Shown here piece by piece: positions 58,307 through 64,000 of a stretch of DNA of 64,000 bases. The stretch spans positions 146,945 through 210,944 of the forward strand of contig KN834785.1 in the NCBI GenBank assembly GCA_000827265.1, read 5' to 3'. The stretch is from Collybiopsis luxurians FD-317 M1 (Eukaryota; Basidiomycota; Agaricomycetes; Agaricales; Omphalotaceae). Position numbers and translations under genes: made by a program. The notes beneath the pieces are model-generated. The model ran no database searches and was not told the origin of the DNA. It was given only the letters and a program-made list of their open reading frames with translations. The stretch's first letter is position 1. Each line of letters opens with the position of its first letter.

Positions 58307-60092
58307 TCTGCAGTGGTTCTTGATTCAGCCTTCTTTGCAATTGGACCTACATATGGTGCCTTATATTGGAGTGCTATCTTGTGTACTGGATTCTGGGCAA
58401 TCACATGCATACAAGCGTGAGTATACATATAGCTCAACTGGCACATTGAAAAATCTCCAAGCTGCTACAAATTTATCTAAACTGTAGATTTATTTATTTC
58501 ATGAGGTCCATAGAATTTATTTTGGATAATCTGCAAATAAAGGTGCTGATGTTTAAACCTCCTAGATATCCCAAGGATTCACATTTCCTCAAGTTTATAG
58601 TAATTATAAGCATAATCACAGCTCTAGTTTTTAAGGAACTAACATTTTTCAATCCAGGTATTCAGCATTTGGTATGTTAACATGACAGTTCGCTTTCTTC
58701 TTCATGTAATTAGCACACAATGAAATAGGGCTCTTGATACGGTGCATAATGCTATGATCTCGGCCGGTGGTAAGTAGATGACTGGTATGTAAGTGATGCT
58801 TGATGCTAATTGCTGATATGAAAGTTTATGTGTATCTGGTGACCAATTTCGGAGATTTTGAAAGCTTCTTCACAATCATCCCGTGAGTACTGGACTATTG
58901 CATGGGTAAACCTTTGAGCCCATATGCCTGCAGAATAATGCTGGTAAGAAATCTATTAGTGTTGGTAAGATCCTTGATCTCACCGAGAATGAATGCAGGT
59001 GGAGTTTCTCTTTCAAGTGAGGTGATCCTGATTGGAAATTATTGTGTTTTGAATTATTTTTTATCTGATAGGTACTTGCATCAGCGTTCATACAAGGTTT
59101 CTTTGTATGGCGTATATTCCAGTGTTTGCTGCATCTTTTCCAAACTCAATTCTTGTGATACTTACCATTATTCAGTGACAAGGGCGAGACCTATAAAATG
59201 GCTTCCGGTTGCAATATGGGTCAGTTACTGGTAACTCACATCCACTTGTTATTTGACCAACTACAGAGCTCTTCAGGTTCCTTTTGCTTTGCTTCAGATA
59301 GGTATTTCAAGTAATATGGAACCCCTATTTTCTCTAAACTGAGATTGTCAATGCGCAGCACTTTGCATTTGTACGCTTTCAGATAAACAGGGCCGCCAAA
59401 CCAATCTGACTCAATTTTTTTACACTAGTTTACCTTATCAAAGGGTAAGCCTTGGTCATATAGTTTTACTTACTTGAAATCTGGAATCCGGCATCAGACT
59501 ACAAACTCCAACAATTCTAACACTCACCTCTCGTCCGATCTATGTGAGCAAGCCATGTTACCATCCTGTAGTTAACCTTAAACCTGCTGATAATCGCATC
59601 TCTACCCTGAAGATAATTTCAATTATTTATTTAGTCACTGCCAGTGCAGTTGACCTCACTCTGTCTCTTGTCATCACACTTATCCTCTACCGACGAAGTT
59701 CGGTAACTAGATTTTCCAGGTTAGCGTCCCTACTTTGTGGTGCAAAATTAAATTCTTAAGGCGGTCTATGAAAGTACATCATCCATGCTCAAAAAGCTCA
59801 TCCTCATCTCAATCAATAATGGGTTATGGACGGCTATATTCGCTTTACTGGATTTAATTCTGGTATTAGAGTCGTGTCCTTTGGCTCCGCATGTGAATAA
59901 CTGATGATTTTACAGTATGTCATCTATCCAACAATGTCATTATACCTCATATTTGATTACATGATGTGCTCACTCTATACCAACACATTGCTGGCAAATC
60001 TGAATGCCAGGGACTGGATGGGATCCACTGAGGTGTCTGTATCAAGCAAGTTCATCCCTTCACGTTCTTTGCAGTCCCATGATGACGTCTAA
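58307..60092 (+). CDS. DUF6534 multi-pass membrane protein (5' end unresolved)
   Basis: A chain of short exons joined by GT-AG introns reads as one protein of the fungal DUF6534 type. Pieces in order are GPTYGALYWSAILC (ends 58416), FIYFMR (58488-58505), YPKDSHFLKFI (58566-58599), VFSIW (58658-58671), ALDTVHNAMISAG (58729-58769) and VYVYLVTNFGDFESFF (58825-58882). Then come a 10-nt exon (58934-58943), VEFLFQ (58999-59016), VLASAFIQGFFVWRIFQ (59072-59123) and RARPIKWLPVAIW (from 59176). After a less clear stretch follow exons 59572-59702, 59761-59862 and 59916-60092, ending HDDV and a stop. Hallmarks are the GP start, the ALDT-H motif and YTNTLLANLNAR near the C-terminus. It should be a membrane protein with about seven helices; function unknown. 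No start codon is in frame in the first exon seen, so a further 5' exon is expected. Confidence 0.68.
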
Positions 60093-60234
60093 GCTTCAAG
60101 TAAGTCACTAAAGTCAGTGCGTACCTACTCTCAGTCTACTTACAATGAAGTGGCTTTTTATCAGTGGAATTATGTGGAAGGTTGTGGAGATGTAGCATGA
60201 AAGCGGGCAGAATCTCGGCAATTTTAACTGCGGC

Positions 60235-60745
60235 CCATGATTAATCCCATGCTCCTACTGTTCCGTCTGCTTCCCTGTCCGGTCCTGGTGCCTCGAGTGG
60301 AAGCATATTCGGGGCTGGTTGAGGAAGGCAAAGAATCTTTTGATCGATTTTCATTTTATTTAATTTTTACAAAATTAATACCCACTCTGCCTCTCACTCC
60401 TCCTATGCATTGCTGTCTCTTTCGCTCCTCGTTTTCCCGGACCTATTTGATTTCTCCTTTTTCGTTTTTTCTTGTTTGCGTGTAAGCGCGAGCCTTGTCT
60501 GCGCTGACACTGACACTCCCTTCATTTTCATTTTCGGTACACTCTGCATCTCCCCTACATATACATATACATACACGTAGAAAATCCTCGTGTCGCTTAT
60601 CCGTTGTCATTACCTCATTTTCTTTTCCTTTACTCGCTGTTTCACGTTTCTCTATTTATTTCCTGAAAGAAAATCTGCAATCTGAATATGAATCTTCACA
60701 AAAGGAAATACATGGTCTATATAGAAATTTCAAATGAATAAAACG
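60235..60745 (+). pseudogene. Partial copy of the bZIP 3' end and 3' UTR
   Basis: The first 80 bases match the bZIP exon 3 region near 55128-55200 (CATGCTCCTACTGT, then CCTCGAGTGGA). The sequence then jumps to the 3' UTR equivalents of about 55740-56170: a pyrimidine-rich stretch, GCGCGAGCCTTGTC-like DNA, the ACATATA run and a closing AATAAA near 60735. No reading frame is kept. It is separate from the tandem array copies, which contain only the 5' part of the gene. Confidence 0.7.
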
Positions 60746-62334
60746 AGCTATTGCCTCATTTCGCTGAATTCGACAGGGGTCGTGGCCTGTGACCGCATTG
60801 AAAAAATTTAGATTTCAACAAACTTACGTATGACTTAGGTTGTGACAAAATAAAAGTTTGAGCATAAATTGTCACGGTGTCACAGTGATGCTTACAGCTA
60901 GGCACAGTGAAGCACTGAGCAATCCGAGAATTTGTTCAAATACTCGCTGTACGCCCCAAAACCGCCCGAGGTAACATTCAATACCAATGTTACCCCCTGT
61001 TATCTGATAATCTTTCCATGTCTGTCAACACACAAGCTCTGAATGCTAAGTGTTCCATTTAGAATATCTTTTTTGCTTCCTTGTTGGCTCAAACACTGAT
61101 AGAGTTATTCTTGATGACTTCCTTCCAACATAATCAATCCTTGCCTCCCACTCCAGACAGTGAAAATTCAGTAATATTGGACATATTATTCCTCCGAAGG
61201 TACCCTTTTTCTATTACTAGCTCCCTCCCTAGCTGCATTGAATGTTATTGCTCTGACCCTGACACTTTTAGCAGCCCAAATGCTGCTCGCCACTGTAAAT
61301 ATGACAAACGCAGGGAAGACAGAACTTGTGCATACACTTGGATGTGTTGGGCAATGAGTAGACAGACAACCTGCTGGTGTGACTATCTGTGATTGCATTA
61401 GTTTTATAGAGGTTTAGCCCTACTATCATTTATTCAACATTAATATCATTGATTCATGAATATATGGCTTGCATAGAGTAACTGGAGAGAGTCGGGGATT
61501 GCTGCAGCGGGCAGCGCTAAGGATATAATATGTAGATTTTGAGAAGCTGCGTCATGTTGAGCCGTGGGAAGCGCGAGAAAATCGACAAGTGAAGGTTTAG
61601 AACGGGACGAAATGGGGCAAAGGCATGATTTCCGCTCCTCTACGTGGTCTGTATTGATTGTTTATGTCCAGGCTATTATTTTAGGCCATTCAAATGCCCA
61701 GCCGATACTTCTTGTTTCCTCAATGTGCGGAGCTGATTATTGCAGAAAGTAGCTAATTTATGAACCGCCGATGACTTGATTTGTCTCACATATATCCCGT
61801 ATTTTTGCTTTACAATCATAAGTACCTGTAGCTTTGAAGAGTTGTATCTGCGTTTATGTAAATCCGGCCTCTTGGGATTACTTTTGATAACGTTTGAGCC
61901 GAGTTCTCCTGAGAGGAACATGGAGTTGCAATGAGATAGATCATAGATCTAAACGCTTGAGCAGTCGTGATGGACAGCAAGTTACAGCTAAATAACCTTT
62001 ACTTTAAAGCACTACGCTTCGTGGAATGAGCTATCGATAGGAGGGAACAGTTATTGAATGTATTTCATGAAAGTACAAGGACTCGGTCGATGCACGCCAG
62101 GGGCACACAAAAGCTTGTGATTGCAAGTAAAGGCTAAGCTCCTTCATAACATCCGCAGAGGCCCCTTTGGCGATTGTAGAACACAATAATGGAGGGTATC
62201 GGATGGGAATGGCGTATTGCTGAAGAATTGGACTAAACTCAGTATATGTGTTTATAATCAGGGTGAACCCAACTGTGGATATCTCACGCAGGTGCTGCAA
62301 ACGATCCCCACATTTGTCCTAACATAGAATCAGT
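60746..62334. other. Intergenic region, no supported gene
   Basis: About 1.6 kb. Open frames at 61081-61392 (+) and 62031-62300 (-) have no recognisable family and no clear splice context. A hydrophobic stretch (LAALNVIALTLTLLAAQMLL) can be read near 61230-61290, but it ends within 30 codons on both sides. The stretch may hold the 3' end of the NACHT transcript unit. Confidence 0.4.
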
Positions 62335-63975
62335 TCATGCCACTCTCAAGAGTGCACTGCATACCTGGAATCGAGCCCATACCTGGAACACCAAAAGTAG
62401 GGAATGGGCCAATTGATATTGCCACCAATCACTGCCGCATTGAGATTTAACTTGCCTAGTGATGGCAGCATGGACTGGAAATGAATCAAGCTTGGATATA
62501 AGCTTGCCACTTCCAGTTGCATGTGCACAGTGATAGGCCCATTTCTCGATAGCATAAAACTGGTTGGGTGAACGTCCTTTCCATTGATCCAGGCAACCTT
62601 GAGCAAGGAGATCATGACCCGACTGCATCAGCGATTTGTCTATGTGAAAATATGACGATCGACTGCCATCAAGGAGGAAGTCAGCAAATGATGCATGACA
62701 AAACGTGAATTCTGATTCGACAGGTGAAGGTCCTTCGAAAAGCGAATAGATGCCGGAACAAGTAGCATAAAGGATACCAGCAGGAATACCTAGCAGGGGT
62801 ATGAACTGGGCAGCATTGGAGGGAAGAAAGGCAAGGCGAGCTGCCAGGACCTGAAGCAGTAAAGTTGGCTTTTTGACTGTCGACAGAATCTGAAGATACA
62901 GCGTATCAAGCTCCTTAAATGGAAAACTGCTACCTCCGTAATCTTCTGCAAATCCTAGTATAATCTTGAGACGATCCGCTGGGACATCACCATCGTCATC
63001 CATGTACTTCAACACCGTTGATGCATATATGAACTGGCCTGATGATTTTTGCACCAGGTACTCGATCTGTTTCGATGTGGGCCAAGGCCGACGGATATGC
63101 CCCATCGAAAGTGAATGTCGGGTAAGTATATCTTTGAATCCGTCCTCCAAAAAGACTCGGATATCTCGAGAAGCCTCGTATGTGGAATCAAGCGATATCC
63201 ATCGGCAGATATTTCTGAATTTTAATCCGTCGAAGCATTCTTTTATGCGAGGCTCCGGTCTACTGCAAACTAGAATTCGGATTGGCAGATCATATTTCTG
63301 CGCCATCTCAGCCAGAATGGAGAGAACGCGTTGTTGGTTGTGGCTATGTGAGCATTCGTCCAGACCATCAATGATCAGTATTCGAGCGCCTTCTGAGGAC
63401 AGGTGCCTGGTTTGAGTTCGGACACAATATTGATTGAGACCAGACATTTCGGTTTCTCGGGCCTGGAGGTCGGAATGGATTCGAGCCTTCAGCCACGGTT
63501 GGATAATCAGGGAATCACATTGATCCTCGATGGATAGCTTTGGTGCAAGAGGATTGTGAGCGATTGCTGCATTGATAATTGCACGCAGCTGGGGTACAAC
63601 AACGGCCATCTGCAGAGCGAGAGTGGCAAACAGTCGCTCAGGGTTATTCCTTGAAGAGTCGGAACGCCAGAAGAAGAAGCTTCCGATTAAGTTCTCGTTC
63701 TTTGCACAAGTCTGTGCAAAAGTTTGAGCAATCGCAGACTTTCCTGCGCCAGCGGGCCCATATAGCCAAAGAATTTTGGAATTGTCTGACCCCGCGGTCG
63801 AGTTTGCCCAGCATTCCAAGTCGTGTAACACAGCTTTTCGAGTTTCTGGATGGCAACGGGGAGGAGGATAGCGAGCTTCTGCGTTGTATGACGCTGAAGT
63901 CGACGCGCACCTTTGCAATATCGAGAGCCCTGTATTTTTGTGAAGGTGAGCTCTTGCCATACCATGATTCTGCAA
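62335..63975 (-). CDS. NACHT-domain STAND NTPase, NLR-like (partial)
   Basis: An open frame of 546 codons reads from 63975 down to a TGA at 62335-62337. It opens with the linker typical of mushroom NACHT proteins (YNAEARYPPPRCHPETR, residues about 30-46). Then come Walker A GPAGAGKS (73-80), a FFFWRSD strand, Walker B ILIIDGLDEC (199-208) and the sensor-like RILVCSRPEPR (233-243). The C-terminal part has the TFCHASFADFLLD motif that often follows NACHT in these proteins. No WD40, ankyrin or TPR repeats are seen before the stop. The linker normally follows an N-terminal effector region, so the true start is probably beyond 64000 in an upstream exon; the first ATG used here is only the first in frame. 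Family members are signal-transduction NTPases, some acting in non-self recognition. Whether the protein ends at 62335 or is spliced onward is open. Confidence 0.85.
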   Translation of the reverse strand: MQNHGMARAHLHKNTGLSILQRCASTSASYNAEARYPPPRCHPETRKAVLHDLECWANSTAGSDNSKILWLYGPAGAGKSAIAQTFAQTCAKNENLIGSFFFWRSDSSRNNPERLFATLALQMAVVVPQLRAIINAAIAHNPLAPKLSIEDQCDSLIIQPWLKARIHSDLQARETEMSGLNQYCVRTQTRHLSSEGARILIIDGLDECSHSHNQQRVLSILAEMAQKYDLPIRILVCSRPEPRIKECFDGLKFRNICRWISLDSTYEASRDIRVFLEDGFKDILTRHSLSMGHIRRPWPTSKQIEYLVQKSSGQFIYASTVLKYMDDDGDVPADRLKIILGFAEDYGGSSFPFKELDTLYLQILSTVKKPTLLLQVLAARLAFLPSNAAQFIPLLGIPAGILYATCSGIYSLFEGPSPVESEFTFCHASFADFLLDGSRSSYFHIDKSLMQSGHDLLAQGCLDQWKGRSPNQFYAIEKWAYHCAHATGSGKLISKLDSFPVHAAITRQVKSQCGSDWWQYQLAHSLLLVFQVWARFQVCSALLRVA

Positions 63976-64000
63976 ACGGGCTCTCTGCGCTTACCTCTTT

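Noticed and set aside
61081..61392. Possible small membrane or secreted protein, including a hydrophobic stretch in another frame near 61230-61290
   Set aside because: No signal-peptide-like start, no splice context that joins the pieces, and no recognisable family.
62031..62300. 89-codon minus-strand frame downstream of the NACHT gene
   Set aside because: Could be a last exon, but I found no matching splice pair with the NACHT frame and no family resemblance.
63969..64000. A splice donor (GTAAGC) and acceptor-like TTTGCAG on the minus strand just upstream of the NACHT ATG
   Set aside because: The implied intron would be only about 25 bp, too short for this genome; the real upstream exon is probably outside the window.

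Overview
The window looks like nuclear DNA of a filamentous basidiomycete, most likely an Agaricomycete. Introns are short (about 50-75 bp, GT-AG). The protein families are ones I know mainly from mushrooms: DUF6535 membrane proteins, a DUF6534 membrane protein and a NACHT STAND NTPase. CpG-to-TpG decay is visible in duplicated DNA. No prokaryotic feature is present.

Layout. At 1-1378 lies the 5' end of a Copia-type LTR retrotransposon on the minus strand (LTR, primer-binding site, gag). It is inserted in a decayed copy of a bZIP gene (about 1380-2290). From there to about 54218 the window is a tandem array of a roughly 9-kb unit. Each unit is [upstream spacer about 2.2-3.2 kb] - [four-exon DUF6535 gene] - [spacer about 1.1 kb] - [5' two-thirds of a bZIP gene]. 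Approximate units are A 2291-13140, B 13141-26830, C 26831-35370, D 35371-45080 and E 45081-54218, preceded by the tail of one more unit. Only the rightmost unit runs into a complete bZIP gene (52329-55462). All other bZIP copies stop at the same homology breakpoint and are pseudogenes. The DUF6535 copies had different fates: B, D and E read as complete genes of 1160, 1164 and 1167 aa. A is riddled with nonsense changes, C carries an out-of-frame deletion of about 1.4 kb, and a 5' fragment sits at 18187-18612. Two related terminal-inverted-repeat DNA transposons are inserted at 10566-13024 and 14708-16632; the second contains a 575-base assembly gap.

Right of the array are the bZIP 3' UTR, about 2 kb without a clear gene, an intron-dense DUF6534 membrane-protein gene (about 58307-60092), a second partial copy of the bZIP 3' end (60235-60745), and the 3' part of a NACHT gene on the minus strand (62335-63975) that probably continues past the window edge.

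The most unusual signals are in the DUF6535 array. Paralogues have near-identical flanks but swap alternative middle cassettes. Their bodies are almost free of CpG while the neighbouring bZIP gene is rich in it. Two copies have lost a splice acceptor but can be rescued in frame by a nearby AG. A diversifying membrane-protein family next to a NACHT gene resembles fungal self/non-self loci in outline, but no function is shown by the sequence.
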